NCBI RefSeq assembly: GCF_003050615.1
Contig: NZ_NWBU01000010.1
Coordinates: 219,165 to 283,164, forward strand
From: Sphingomonas oleivorans
Lineage (GTDB): Bacteria; Pseudomonadota; Alphaproteobacteria; Sphingomonadales; Sphingomonadaceae
Length of the DNA stretch: 64,000 nucleotides
Direction of reading: 5' to 3'
In this document: piece after piece, positions 1 through 10,093 of the stretch
Layout: every line of letters begins with the position of its first letter
How positions within the stretch are numbered: the first letter of the stretch is position 1
Program-made: the position numbers and the translations under genes
The notes under the pieces: generated by a model
What the model saw: only the letters and a program-made list of their open reading frames with translations
Databases searched by the model: none
Told to the model about the DNA's origin: nothing

Positions 1-669
1 CTCCTCCGACTGGGCGGCGAAGAGCGTGCGCGCGGGATCGAGAGTGTGGCGACGGGCGACGGCGCGGCTCGCTTGAAGGTGCTGGCGTGCGGGGAAGGGG
101 CCGCCGGACAGGCCGTAGACGAAGATTTCCACCCCCGGCGCGCCATGGCCGGGGGCGAGGCGCATATGATTGGCAGCCCCTTCATCCCCGAAGGGCGCGG
201 GCACGGGCGGGTGGACGGCGAAATGGCGCGCATCGGCGAAGGCCAGGCGGAGCTGGGCCAGCGTTTCGGGCCATTCATGGCTGCGATGCGCCATGGTCAT
301 GAGATTGGCGACGGTCAGGTGGCAGCGGCCGTCGGCCGTGTCCGGCGCGGGCGAGACGGTCGCGGCATTGGCGGCCCACATGGGCGAGGCCGAAAGCGCA
401 TTGGCGAGCAACAGCGGATCGGCATCGCGCGCGCGGGTGGCGAGGCGTGCCAGCCAGGCCTCGTCCGGGCGGCGATGGGGCAGGAACAGCCCCTGGGGCA
501 GGCCGAGCACCATGTTTGCGCGCATCTTGGCAAGGCCCTGAAGCGCGGCGGCACGGGGATGGGAGGGGCTTCCGGCATTGCCGGTCGCAGCGAGATTGCC
601 GAGGCTAAGCCCGGCATAATTATGGCTGGGGCCGACGATGCCGTCGAAATTGATCTCGATGAGCGTCAT
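1..669 (-). CDS. astB: N-succinylarginine dihydrolase (partial, C-terminus outside window)
   Basis: AstB hydrolyses N2-succinylarginine to N2-succinylornithine, CO2 and ammonia, the second step of the arginine succinyltransferase (AST) pathway. Reading leftwards from the ATG at 667-669, the first 223 codons are open and begin [20 protein letters not shown], which matches the conserved AstB N-terminus; further AstB-like stretches such as [17 protein letters not shown] follow. The family is about 440 residues, so roughly half is present and the catalytic cysteine of this pentein-fold enzyme lies off the left edge. The gene starts 6 bases after the astA stop on the same strand, so the two are surely cotranscribed. 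Identification rests on the N-terminal motif plus the astA neighbour and is firm. Confidence 0.93.
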   Translation of the reverse strand, partial: MTLIEINFDGIVGPSHNYAGLSLGNLAATGNAGSPSHPRAAALQGLAKMRANMVLGLPQGLFLPHRRPDEAWLARLATRARDADPLLLANALSASPMWAANAATVSPAPDTADGRCHLTVANLMTMAHRSHEWPETLAQLRLAFADARHFAVHPPVPAPFGDEGAANHMRLAPGHGAPGVEIFVYGLSGGPFPARQHLQASRAVARRHTLDPARTLFAAQSEE

Positions 670-675
670 TGCGGT

Positions 676-1689
676 TCAGCGCGCGACATGGAGGATAGGG
701 TCCCCGGCGGAGACGGAGAGGAGGACGGCCGCGTCGCGATCGATCGTGACGCTGTCTTCATCCTCGCTTAGCTGGGCATAGCTGGCGCGGAAATCGGCGA
801 GACGACCGGCGGCGGCTATCACGCGGGCTCCGCCGCGCCCGTCTATGCCGGTCAGCACCGCCTCGCGCGATTCGGCGATGGTGCGGATGCGGTCGGTCTG
901 CACCGCCATTGTGGGGCCGCCGTCGAAAATGTCGACATAGGCATCGTGCGAGAAGCCTTCATTTTCGAGCATCCGCATCGCGGCGCGCCCGGTGGGGTGC
1001 GGGCGGCCGATCACCGCGCGCGCGCTTTCCGGGAGCATGGCGGTATAGATGGGATGTTTGGGCATGAGATCGGCGATGAACTGATGGCCGTTCACCGCAT
1101 TGAACTCGTCCGCCTGCTGGAAGCTCATGCCGAAGAATTTGCCGGCCAGCCCTTCCCAGAAGGGCGAGCCGCCGGCCTCGTCGATCACGCCGCGCAGCTC
1201 GGCGATCACGCGATCGGCGAAACGGGCGCGATGCTGGCGGATGAAGAGGTAGCGGCTGCGCGCGAGCAGCAGGCCGAGCCCCCCGGCGCGCTCGCGCGGG
1301 TGGAGGAAGAGGCCGCCCACTTCCGAACAGCCCTCCAGATCGGTGACGAGCGTCAGCATCTCCGCACGGAAAGTGCGGTTCAATTCCTTTGATGCCTGGC
1401 TGAGCGTGCCGAGGCGATAGCTGTAGAAGGGCCAGCGCATGCCGACGCGGGAGAAGATCTGCGCGGTGCCGACGACCCGGCCGGTGGCGCCATCTTCCAG
1501 GATCAGCAGATAGAGATCGTCGCCCGGCATATCCTCCGCCTTGGCGAAGGCCTCGGCCGAGCAAGCGAGCTTGGCCTCCAGCGCGGGGCGATCGGGGGGC
1601 AGGTTGGTGAAGCCGCCGCCGGTGAGCTTCGCCATCTCATAAAGCGGCTCGAGATCGTCGAGGCGGGAGGGACGGACAAAGGCGCTCAT
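676..1689 (-). CDS. astA: arginine N-succinyltransferase
   Basis: AstA transfers succinyl from succinyl-CoA to the alpha-amino group of arginine, opening the AST catabolic route. The 337-residue product has the family's usual length and GNAT-like fold. Recognisable AstA stretches are RPSRLDDLEPLYEMAKLTGG at the N-terminus, SEVGGLFLHPRERAGGLG in the acetyl-CoA-binding region near residue 125, SPFWEGLAGKFFGMSF near residue 180, and FDGGPTMAVQTDRIRTI in the C-terminal third. Its ATG overlaps the stop of the upstream M20 hydrolase gene by 4 bases (ATGA), and astB follows 6 bases downstream, giving a tight three-gene run. The operon continues beyond the left edge. Confidence 0.95.
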   Translation of the reverse strand: MSAFVRPSRLDDLEPLYEMAKLTGGGFTNLPPDRPALEAKLACSAEAFAKAEDMPGDDLYLLILEDGATGRVVGTAQIFSRVGMRWPFYSYRLGTLSQASKELNRTFRAEMLTLVTDLEGCSEVGGLFLHPRERAGGLGLLLARSRYLFIRQHRARFADRVIAELRGVIDEAGGSPFWEGLAGKFFGMSFQQADEFNAVNGHQFIADLMPKHPIYTAMLPESARAVIGRPHPTGRAAMRMLENEGFSHDAYVDIFDGGPTMAVQTDRIRTIAESREAVLTGIDGRGGARVIAAAGRLADFRASYAQLSEDEDSVTIDRDAAVLLSVSAGDPILHVAR

Positions 1690-2894
1690 GGACGGCCGCC
1701 CTCGGCGAGGCGGAGCAGGACGAGCGCGGAAAGCTTGGCGCGCTCGGGCAGGCTTTCGACGATCAGAAATTCCTCCGCACTGTGAATGGCGCCGCCGCGC
1801 GCGCCCATCGTATCGACCACGGGCACGCCCTGGGCCGCGATATTATTGCCGTCGCAGACGCCGCCGGTGGCGCGCCATGCGATGTCGAGGCCCAGTTCCG
1901 CACCACAGCGCCGGACGAGGCCGAACAGACGCTGGGCGGCGGGATCGAGCGGCTTGGGTGGCCGTCCGAAGCCGCCATGGACATGGATGCGTAGCTGATG
2001 CTCTGCCGCGACCATGGCGACGGCGGCGTCGAGATGGGCACGCGCGCGGACCTCCTCCTCGGGCGTGAAGGGGCGCATGTTGACGCGGACTATGGCGTGC
2101 GCGGGCACGACATTGTTCGGCCCGCCGCCGTCGATCTTTGCAGGATTGACCGAGAGGCGCGGGCCGGCGGCGCGGGCGAGGCGGAGCACCAGATCGGCGG
2201 CGGCGACGATGGCGTTGCGGCCTTCCTCCGGATTGCGGCCGGCATGGGCGGCGCGGCCTTCGATGACGATCGAGAAATTGCCGCTGCCGGGACGCGCGCC
2301 TGCGAGCGTGCCGTCGGGCAAAGCGGGCTCGTAGGTGAGTGCCGCGGCCTTGCCCCGCGCGGCCCGGGCGAGGAGCGGCGCGGAGCCGGGGGAACCGACC
2401 TCCTCGTCGCTGTTGATGACGACTTCATAGCCGAGGCGAGAGGCGAGCGGCGAGGCTTCGACCGCGCGGAGGGCTGCGAGCATCAGCGCGAGCCCGCCCT
2501 TCATGTCCGCTACGCCAGGGCCGTTCAGCGTGCCGTCCGCGCGGCGGGACGGCGTCTGGAAGGAATGATCGGGGCCGAAGACCGTGTCCATATGGCCGGT
2601 GAGGAGGAGCTGGACGGGCGCATCCGGCCGGACGACGAGGTGAAGATTGCGGCCATGCTCGACGGGCTCGGCCGTGCCGGCGGTGCTGATCGTCTCGACG
2701 GGCGCGGGATCATGGAGCGCAATCTCGCCGGGCAGGACGGAAAAGGCATCGGCAAGCAGATCGGCCATGCGCGCGAGGCCGGGGAGGTTGCGCGAGCCGC
2801 TGTTGACGGCGGACCAGCCGGTCACCTGTTCGAGCATCGGGGCGGAGGCGGCGCGCTCCAGCACGGCCATCTCCGCGGAAAGCGGGATCGTCAT
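1686..2894 (-). CDS. M20-family metallohydrolase in the AST operon
   Basis: This 402-residue protein belongs to the M20/M28 dizinc amidohydrolases (carboxypeptidase G2, ArgE and DapE relatives). Visible metal and catalytic motifs are LLLTGHMDTVFG with His101, GPGVADMKGG with Asp130, NSDEEVGS with the Glu164/Glu165 pair, and a C-terminal RGGAIHSAEEF histidine. The central part resembles the dimerisation domain of carboxypeptidase G2-type enzymes. The gene overlaps astA by 4 bases and appears to be first in the local operon, so it probably acts on an AST intermediate or on an N-acylated amino acid. One inference is that it replaces AstE, the succinylglutamate desuccinylase, which is an unrelated M14 enzyme; the sequence alone does not prove the substrate. 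Confidence 0.85.
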   Translation of the reverse strand: MTIPLSAEMAVLERAASAPMLEQVTGWSAVNSGSRNLPGLARMADLLADAFSVLPGEIALHDPAPVETISTAGTAEPVEHGRNLHLVVRPDAPVQLLLTGHMDTVFGPDHSFQTPSRRADGTLNGPGVADMKGGLALMLAALRAVEASPLASRLGYEVVINSDEEVGSPGSAPLLARAARGKAAALTYEPALPDGTLAGARPGSGNFSIVIEGRAAHAGRNPEEGRNAIVAAADLVLRLARAAGPRLSVNPAKIDGGGPNNVVPAHAIVRVNMRPFTPEEEVRARAHLDAAVAMVAAEHQLRIHVHGGFGRPPKPLDPAAQRLFGLVRRCGAELGLDIAWRATGGVCDGNNIAAQGVPVVDTMGARGGAIHSAEEFLIVESLPERAKLSALVLLRLAEGGRP

Positions 2895-2946
2895 CGAACG
2901 ATCCTAGCGGGGACGATGCGGGCGGGGTATCCCCTGCGGCATGGCA

Positions 2947-3858
2947 TCAGAAGCTGTAGACGAGCGTGGCGCGGCTGACCGTATCCGTTTCCTTGCGGCT
3001 TTCCAGCGCGTCGCGCTCATGGAGGACATTGTAGGAGAAGCGGGCCTTGAGCGCGCCGAGCAGCTTGGTGTCGAGCGAGGCGGTGGCGGATGCGTTGCTA
3101 TTCTCCTTCTCGATATAGAGCGACGCCGACTGGGCGAGGATCAGCGTCGGCGTGATCGTCCATTTCGTCACGACCGAGGCGCGCGCGGCGGGTGTCGTCT
3201 GTCCGCCCGTCTCGACGAACTTGGTGTGACGGATGGCGGGGCCGCCTTCGAAATCCATCTTGAGCCGCGGCTTCTGGATCAGACTGTAGCCGATCCCGGC
3301 GCCGAGCGTGTAGCGATCCGTATAGCCGAGGAAGCGATCATGCTCATATTGGCCGATGCCATAGACGTAGAGCCGCTCGTCGAACTTGTAATTGGGCTGA
3401 TAGGCGAGCAGCGCGCGCTCAGTGGTCGTCTCGCCATTGGTGGTCTGGATCTCGACGCGGGCATTGAGCTTCTGGCGCCATTGCAGCGCATCGCGGGTGA
3501 GGTTGGCGGCGCCGTAAACGCCGAGATTGCGCGTGTTGCCGGTGGCGCGCGAGGCGCCGAACTCGACCTCGCCCTTCCATATCTCCAGGAATCCGGCAGC
3601 GGCGATGCGCGCTTCGTTTGCCTCCCGCTCCTTCAGCCGGACATTTTCGAGCAGCGCGGCATAGCCGGCGGCCATGCGGTTGATCTCGGCAATGTCATCC
3701 GGATTGGTCTGCTTGGCGGTGGAGACGACGGCGGCGATCGTCGCGTCATTGCCCGTGCTGTAGGCGGATTCGATCATCGCGCGGACCGGCTCGGCAAGCT
3801 GGGCATGCGCGGGGGCCGCGAGAAGGAGCGGCGGCACGGCGGAAAACCAGAACTTCAA
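2947..3858 (-). CDS. DUF481 outer-membrane protein
   Basis: The 303-residue product begins with a signal peptide (MKFWFSAVPPLLLAAPAHAQ) and ends in a beta-strand closing on phenylalanine (RATLVYSF), as expected for a beta-barrel inserted by the BAM complex. The body carries the alternating polar/aromatic pattern of DUF481 (YdiY-like) proteins, including WKGEVEFGASRATGNTRNLG, where DUF481 domains commonly begin, followed by repeated hairpin-like strands. Function in this family is poorly known; an envelope or salt-stress role is only suggested by relatives. The start codon appears to be TTG at 3856-3858, with no strong ribosome binding site, so initiation is less certain than family membership. 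Confidence 0.82.
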   Translation of the reverse strand: MKFWFSAVPPLLLAAPAHAQLAEPVRAMIESAYSTGNDATIAAVVSTAKQTNPDDIAEINRMAAGYAALLENVRLKEREANEARIAAAGFLEIWKGEVEFGASRATGNTRNLGVYGAANLTRDALQWRQKLNARVEIQTTNGETTTERALLAYQPNYKFDERLYVYGIGQYEHDRFLGYTDRYTLGAGIGYSLIQKPRLKMDFEGGPAIRHTKFVETGGQTTPAARASVVTKWTITPTLILAQSASLYIEKENSNASATASLDTKLLGALKARFSYNVLHERDALESRKETDTVSRATLVYSF

Positions 3859-3878
3859 AGCAGGATTCCCGGATCGTT

Positions 3879-4352
3879 TCAGCGGATTAGGTGCGCGAAT
3901 ATATGTAGCACATTTTCATAAAGCTTGCGCTTGAAGGGCACAATCATGTCGGGAAGCTCGCACGGTTCGGCCCAGCGCCAGGCGCGGAATTCGGGATGCG
4001 CCGTATTGAGGTCGATATCCTCGTCGCGGCCGAGGAAACGGCAGAGAAACCAGCGCTGGCGCTGGCCGCGATAACGTCCCTTCCAGAGTTTTCCGACGAG
4101 ATCGGCGGGAAGATCGTAAAGCAGCTCCTCCGGCGCCACGGCGATGATCTCGACCAGCGAGGGAGCAATGCCGGTCTCCTCCTCCAACTCGCGCAGCGCG
4201 CCGGCTTTCGCATCCTCGCCATCGTCGAGGCCGCCCTGGGGCATCTGCCATGCCTCCAGCGTCGTATCGAGGCGTTGGGCGACGAACACCTTGTTTTCGG
4301 AATTGAGCAGCATGATGCCGGCGGCGGCGCGATAGGGCAGGTCGATCGTCAT
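3879..4352 (-). CDS. rppH: RNA pyrophosphohydrolase (Nudix)
   Basis: RppH removes pyrophosphate from the 5' triphosphate end of transcripts and so triggers RNase E-dependent decay. The 157-residue protein has the Nudix box GGLDDGEDAKAGALRELEEE followed by TGI, fitting the GX5EX7REUXEEXGU pattern, and it starts with PYRAAAGIMLLNSENKVFVA, typical of the RppH/YgdP subgroup; the WQMPQGG stretch just before the box is also typical. The gene lies 9 bases downstream of the alpha/beta hydrolase gene on the same strand and 20 bases before the DUF481 gene, so these may share a transcript. Confidence 0.93.
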   Translation of the reverse strand: MTIDLPYRAAAGIMLLNSENKVFVAQRLDTTLEAWQMPQGGLDDGEDAKAGALRELEEETGIAPSLVEIIAVAPEELLYDLPADLVGKLWKGRYRGQRQRWFLCRFLGRDEDIDLNTAHPEFRAWRWAEPCELPDMIVPFKRKLYENVLHIFAHLIR

Positions 4353-4361
4353 GATTTCTCC

Positions 4362-5351
4362 TCAGGCACCGGCCGGGGCCGGGCGGGTGGTTTCGGCTTC
4401 CGCGATCATCGCCTTCAGCGTGGCGAGCGCGCCCGCCAGATCCTGCTGTGACGAAGGAATGGCGCGGCGCAGGTTGAGGAAGCCGTGGACCGTGCCGGCG
4501 GCTTCGCGGAAGATTGTGGGGACGCCCGCCGCGATCGTGGCGGCGGCATAGGTGCGGCCATGGTCGCGCAGCGGATCGAGCGAGGCGGTGAGCACCAGCG
4601 TGGGCGGCATGCCGCCCTGATCCCCCCGGATCGGCGCGCCACGCCAATGATCGAGATCGGCGGCATAATTTTCGTGATACCAGTCCATCGTCTCGCGCGA
4701 GAGGACATAGCCCTGGCCGAACAGATCGAAGGAGGCGAACTTCCGCGCGGCATCCACGGCGGGATAGATTGGCCATTGGGCGAGCACGGGGACGGCGGCG
4801 GGCACGTCGCGCAGTGCCAGCGCGGTGACGATCGTGAGCGTGCCGCCGGCGCTGTCGCCCGCGAGGACGAGGCCGGTGACGGCGCGTTCCAGCTCGGCCG
4901 GGGCGGCGGCGATCCAGCGGGCGGCGGCCTCGCAATCATCGGGCGCGGCGGGCCAGCGATGCTCGGGCGCGAGGCGATAATCGACCGCGATCACGGGAAT
5001 GTCGAGCATGCGGGCGATTTCCGCGCAGAGCGGCTCATGCGTGTCGAGGTCGCCAAGTACCCAGCCGCCGCCATGGAAGAAGACCAGCACGGGGCCCGGC
5101 GCCCGCGCCGCGCGGCTGTCATAGAGGCGGAGCGGGATGGGCCTGCCATCCGGCCCGGGCGCGGCGAGGTTGCGGATCAGCGCGAGCTTTCCGGTCGGAA
5201 GATCGATCAGCGGGCGCATCGCCGCCATCATGCGCCGCGCCTCGATTGCGCCGAGCTCATGCGTCCCGGGGCTTGAGACGGCATTCAGATAATCGACGAA
5301 GACCTTCACATCGGGCCGGATATAGGGCGTGCGGACAAACGGCTCGGTCAT
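4362..5351 (-). CDS. alpha/beta hydrolase (hormone-sensitive lipase family)
   Basis: The 329-residue protein is a serine esterase/lipase of the HSL (bacterial family IV) type. It shows the oxyanion-hole motif HGGGW at about residue 93, the nucleophile elbow GDSAGG with Ser near 167, an acidic residue in ASLDPLRDHG and the catalytic histidine in AGTVHGFLN. No signal peptide is visible, so it is probably cytoplasmic. Such enzymes act on short acyl esters; the physiological substrate cannot be read from sequence. It is transcribed away from the deacetylase gene at 5370 with only 18 bases between the two start codons, and it precedes rppH by 9 bases. Confidence 0.88.
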   Translation of the reverse strand: MTEPFVRTPYIRPDVKVFVDYLNAVSSPGTHELGAIEARRMMAAMRPLIDLPTGKLALIRNLAAPGPDGRPIPLRLYDSRAARAPGPVLVFFHGGGWVLGDLDTHEPLCAEIARMLDIPVIAVDYRLAPEHRWPAAPDDCEAAARWIAAAPAELERAVTGLVLAGDSAGGTLTIVTALALRDVPAAVPVLAQWPIYPAVDAARKFASFDLFGQGYVLSRETMDWYHENYAADLDHWRGAPIRGDQGGMPPTLVLTASLDPLRDHGRTYAAATIAAGVPTIFREAAGTVHGFLNLRRAIPSSQQDLAGALATLKAMIAEAETTRPAPAGA

Positions 5352-5369
5352 GACGGCTCCTGATTTCCC

Positions 5370-6305
5370 ATGTCCGATCCATCAGATAGGGTGCCGGATC
5401 AAGTGCTGCATGTCGTCCATCACCCCTACTATGTCTCACCGCCTCCGCCGGGCAGCGGCTTCGCGTTCGACAAATATGGGCTGGTGATGACGGCGCTGCG
5501 CGAGACGGGTGTCACCTTTGCCGAACATGTGCCCGAGCCCTGCCCGCGCGAATGGATCGAGGCGGTGCATGATCCGGCCTATGTGGAGCAGGTGATCGGC
5601 CTTGCCGTGCCGCGCGAGAAGGAAAGGCGGATCGGCTTTCCCGTCACGGCGCGGGTGGCGCTGCGCGCGCAGCTATCGCCGGGCGGAACATGGCTGGCGG
5701 CGAAGCTCGCGATCGCGCATGGCTATGCCGCGAACAGCGCGGGCGGGAGCCATCATGCGCTGCGCGACACGGGCGCGGGCTATTGCATCTTCAACGACCT
5801 CGCGATCGCAACCAACCGGCTGATCGCGCAAGGCGATGCGCGGCGCATATTGATCCTCGACCTCGACGTGCATCAGGGCGACGGCACGGCGGCGCTGATG
5901 GCGGGGCGCGAGGATGTCTTCACGCTTTCGATCCATGCCGAGAAGAATTTTCCGGCGCGCAAGGCGATTTCCTCGCTGGACGTCGCGCTGGTGGACGGAA
6001 CGGGGGATGCGGACTATCTCGCCGCGCTCGGCGACGTGCTGCCGGGCGTGATGGACGATTTCCGGCCGGACCTGATCCTCTATCAGGCGGGCGTCGATCC
6101 GCATGTGGAGGACCAGCTGGGCCGGCTGGCGCTGAGCGATGCGGGGCTGGAGATGCGCGACCGCTATGTGATGGCCGAGGTGCGGCGGCGCAGCCTGCCG
6201 CTCGCGAGCGTGCTGGGCGGCGGCTATGGCGCGGACCGCATGGCGGTGGCGCGGCGCCATGTGGCGACGATGCTGGCGCTGGCGGACGAACGTTTCCGGG
6301 CGTAG
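5370..6305 (+). CDS. histone deacetylase family protein (class II-like/AcuC-AphA type)
   Basis: This 311-residue protein is a zinc-dependent deacetylase of the arginase/deacetylase fold. Diagnostic stretches are GGSHHALRDTGAGYCIFND with the paired catalytic histidines, LDLDVHQGDGTA and QAGVDPHVEDQLG supplying zinc ligands, and a C-terminal LGGGYG. Bacterial members deacetylate acetyl-CoA synthetase (AcuC), polyamines or other small acylated amines; which applies here is unknown. An acs gene lies only about 0.6 kb downstream on the other strand, which makes an AcuC-like role tempting but unproven. The assigned ATG has no clear ribosome binding site; GTG at 5403, closer to the conserved HVVHHPYYVSP region, is an alternative start. 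Confidence 0.88.
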   Translation: MSDPSDRVPDQVLHVVHHPYYVSPPPPGSGFAFDKYGLVMTALRETGVTFAEHVPEPCPREWIEAVHDPAYVEQVIGLAVPREKERRIGFPVTARVALRAQLSPGGTWLAAKLAIAHGYAANSAGGSHHALRDTGAGYCIFNDLAIATNRLIAQGDARRILILDLDVHQGDGTAALMAGREDVFTLSIHAEKNFPARKAISSLDVALVDGTGDADYLAALGDVLPGVMDDFRPDLILYQAGVDPHVEDQLGRLALSDAGLEMRDRYVMAEVRRRSLPLASVLGGGYGADRMAVARRHVATMLALADERFRA

Positions 6306-6341
6306 AGGAGCAGCGCAGGGGAGCCTGGAGCCGACAGCATC

Positions 6342-6812
6342 ATGATCACACGCTTTGCCGCTCTTTTTCTGGCGCTGAATGCCGGCGTCGCCATCGCCGC
6401 GCCGGGCACGCCGCCGGCGAATGAGGCCGTCCAGTCCGGACCGGCACCCGCGCCGGTGCGGCGCGTGGCGCGCATCGCGGGCCTGTCCGATGCGGGCAAT
6501 GCGGTCGTCCAGCGTATCATGGGGCAGGCCGATCCGGAGATTGGGGTGCTCGCGAGGCGGCGCAGCGAGCTGAATGCCCAGTTTCAGGCGGCGATCGCCC
6601 AGCCGACGATCGACATCGCCCAGATCGAAGCGCTGATGCGACAGGAAGAGACGCTGCAGGACGAGGCGCGCGCGCGGACGAGCGGCCGGGTGCTGGCGCT
6701 GCTGAAGGAACTGCCGGAGGCCGATCGCGGGCCTTTCCTGCGCGCGCTGCGCATGCCCGGCGCCACGGGCGTGCCGAGGCCGGCGGGGACGCAGCCGGCG
6801 GTGGGCCGCTAG
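6342..6812 (+). CDS. small exported protein of unknown function
   Basis: No family was recognised for this 156-residue product. It has a clear signal peptide (MITRFAALFLALNAGVAIAA), a proline-rich linker, then a charged, helix-forming segment from about residue 50 to 140 (IMGQADPEIGVLARRRSELN, then IEALMRQEETLQDEARARTS) that looks like a periplasmic helical hairpin. The architecture resembles small periplasmic heavy-metal-sensor or CpxP/Spy-like helical proteins, but the diagnostic LTxxQ motifs are not seen, so that is only a shape comparison. It follows the deacetylase gene by 36 bases on the same strand and is closed by a hairpin at 6834-6866. Confidence 0.65.
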   Translation: MITRFAALFLALNAGVAIAAPGTPPANEAVQSGPAPAPVRRVARIAGLSDAGNAVVQRIMGQADPEIGVLARRRSELNAQFQAAIAQPTIDIAQIEALMRQEETLQDEARARTSGRVLALLKELPEADRGPFLRALRMPGATGVPRPAGTQPAVGR

Positions 6813-6833
6813 ATCGACCTTCGCCTGGATCGC

Positions 6834-6866
6834 GCCCGTCGGGAGTCTCGCTACTCTTCGACGGGC
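6834..6866. terminator. hairpin between convergent genes
   Basis: GCCCGTCG at 6834-6841 pairs perfectly with CGACGGGC at 6859-6866, and the 17-base loop contains a second stem (GAGT 6843-6846 with ACTC 6853-6856). It sits between the stop of the exported protein gene and the stop of acs, so it can act as a terminator in both directions, although no long U-tract follows. The right arm runs on into GGGCTCAAGCTGAGCGCG, which resembles a palindromic intergenic repeat seen in many sphingomonad genomes. Confidence 0.5.
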
Positions 6867-6903
6867 TCAAGCTGAGCGCGGCTTTCCAGCGCCGGAGCGG
6901 ATC

Positions 6904-8841
<1,938 letters not shown>

Positions 8842-8942
8842 TCAGGCCTCTCATCCTTGCAGCGCCTCCTTTTGGTGGAGGCTGCCGCTCCGCTGATGCG
8901 AAGCGGATCAGGGATGATGCTGGACCATGTCGGGCCCTCTGG

Positions 8943-9911
8943 TCAATCTGTGCGATTACCCCAACGGCGCGCCAGCCATGCGCAGGCCATCAGCTGCATC
9001 TGGTGGAAGATCATCACCGGCAGCAGGACGAGCCCCATGTCCGGCCCGGCGAACAGCACGCGCGCCATCGGAACGCCCGTGACGATCGATTTCTTGGTGC
9101 CGCAGAAGATGGCGGTGATGCGGTCCTCCCGCGCGAAGCCGAGCAGCTTCGTGCCGAGCTGGGTGAGCGTCAGCATGATCGCGAGCAGCACGGCGCAGAC
9201 GAGGAAGAGGAGGGCGAGCGACGGCAGCGGCAGGCGGCTCCATATTCCCTCGATCACCGCCGCGGAGAAGGCACTGTAGACCGAGATCAGGATCGCGCTG
9301 CGATCGCTGTAGGAAATATATTTCTTGTTCGCGTCGACCCAGCGGCCGATCCAGGGGCGCAGCAGATGACCGGCCAGGAAAGGGAGCAGCAGCTGGAGCA
9401 GGATGCCGCTGACGCTGCCGAACTCGATCGTGCCGCCATGGGCCGATGCGAGCAGGCCGACGATCGGGGGGGTGAGGAATATGCCCATGATCTGCGAGGC
9501 GGAGGCGGACGCGATGGCGGCGGGCACATTGCCCCGCGCGAGCGAGGTGAAGGCGATCGAGGACTGCACCGTCGAGGGCAGCGCGCAGAGGAAGAGGATG
9601 CCCGTCCACAGCGCGGGCGGCATCAGGCCGGGGAAGAGGCGCGATGCGGCGAGGCCCATCAGCGGGAAGGCGAGAAAGGTGAAGGCGAGGATCGTCAGAT
9701 GCAGCCGCCAATGCTTCAGCCCCGCCAGCACCGCCTCGCGCGGGAGCTTCGCGCCATGGAGGAAGAAGAGCAGGACGATCGCGATCGTCGCCAGCACATC
9801 GACCAGATCGGCGCCGCCCCCACGTGCGGGAAGGATGCTCGCCAGCGCGACGGTGGCGAGGAGCGCGAGGATGAAGGGATCGGGAAGAAGGCGGCGCAGC
9901 AAGGTAGGCAT
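8943..9911 (-). CDS. bile acid:sodium symporter family transporter
   Basis: The 322-residue protein is almost entirely hydrophobic, with about nine or ten predicted membrane segments, and matches the SBF-like branch of the bile acid:sodium symporter superfamily. Characteristic stretches are VLLFFLHGAKLPREAVLAGL near residue 45, ALPSTVQSSIAFTSLARGN near 110 with conserved residues of the first sodium-site region, and CGTKKSIVTGVPMARVLFAG near 265. Relatives move organic anions with sodium; the substrate here is unknown. The gene is divergent from the ROK kinase gene, with about 180 bases of shared upstream DNA. Confidence 0.87.
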   Translation of the reverse strand: MPTLLRRLLPDPFILALLATVALASILPARGGGADLVDVLATIAIVLLFFLHGAKLPREAVLAGLKHWRLHLTILAFTFLAFPLMGLAASRLFPGLMPPALWTGILFLCALPSTVQSSIAFTSLARGNVPAAIASASASQIMGIFLTPPIVGLLASAHGGTIEFGSVSGILLQLLLPFLAGHLLRPWIGRWVDANKKYISYSDRSAILISVYSAFSAAVIEGIWSRLPLPSLALLFLVCAVLLAIMLTLTQLGTKLLGFAREDRITAIFCGTKKSIVTGVPMARVLFAGPDMGLVLLPVMIFHQMQLMACAWLARRWGNRTD

Positions 9912-10093
9912 GATCGCCGGATGGCAGGGGCCGCGGCGGAAGGGAAGGGGTGGACGGCCCTTTTTTGCTTTAATTCCTTACTTCCTTTCCGGCCCCGGAC
10001 AGACGGGGGGCTTTGCTGGCGTCCATGTGGAGGGCATGAAGGCGGCCGATTGGCCCCGTCGATATGAAAGGAATAAGGAGGATGGATTGCGCG

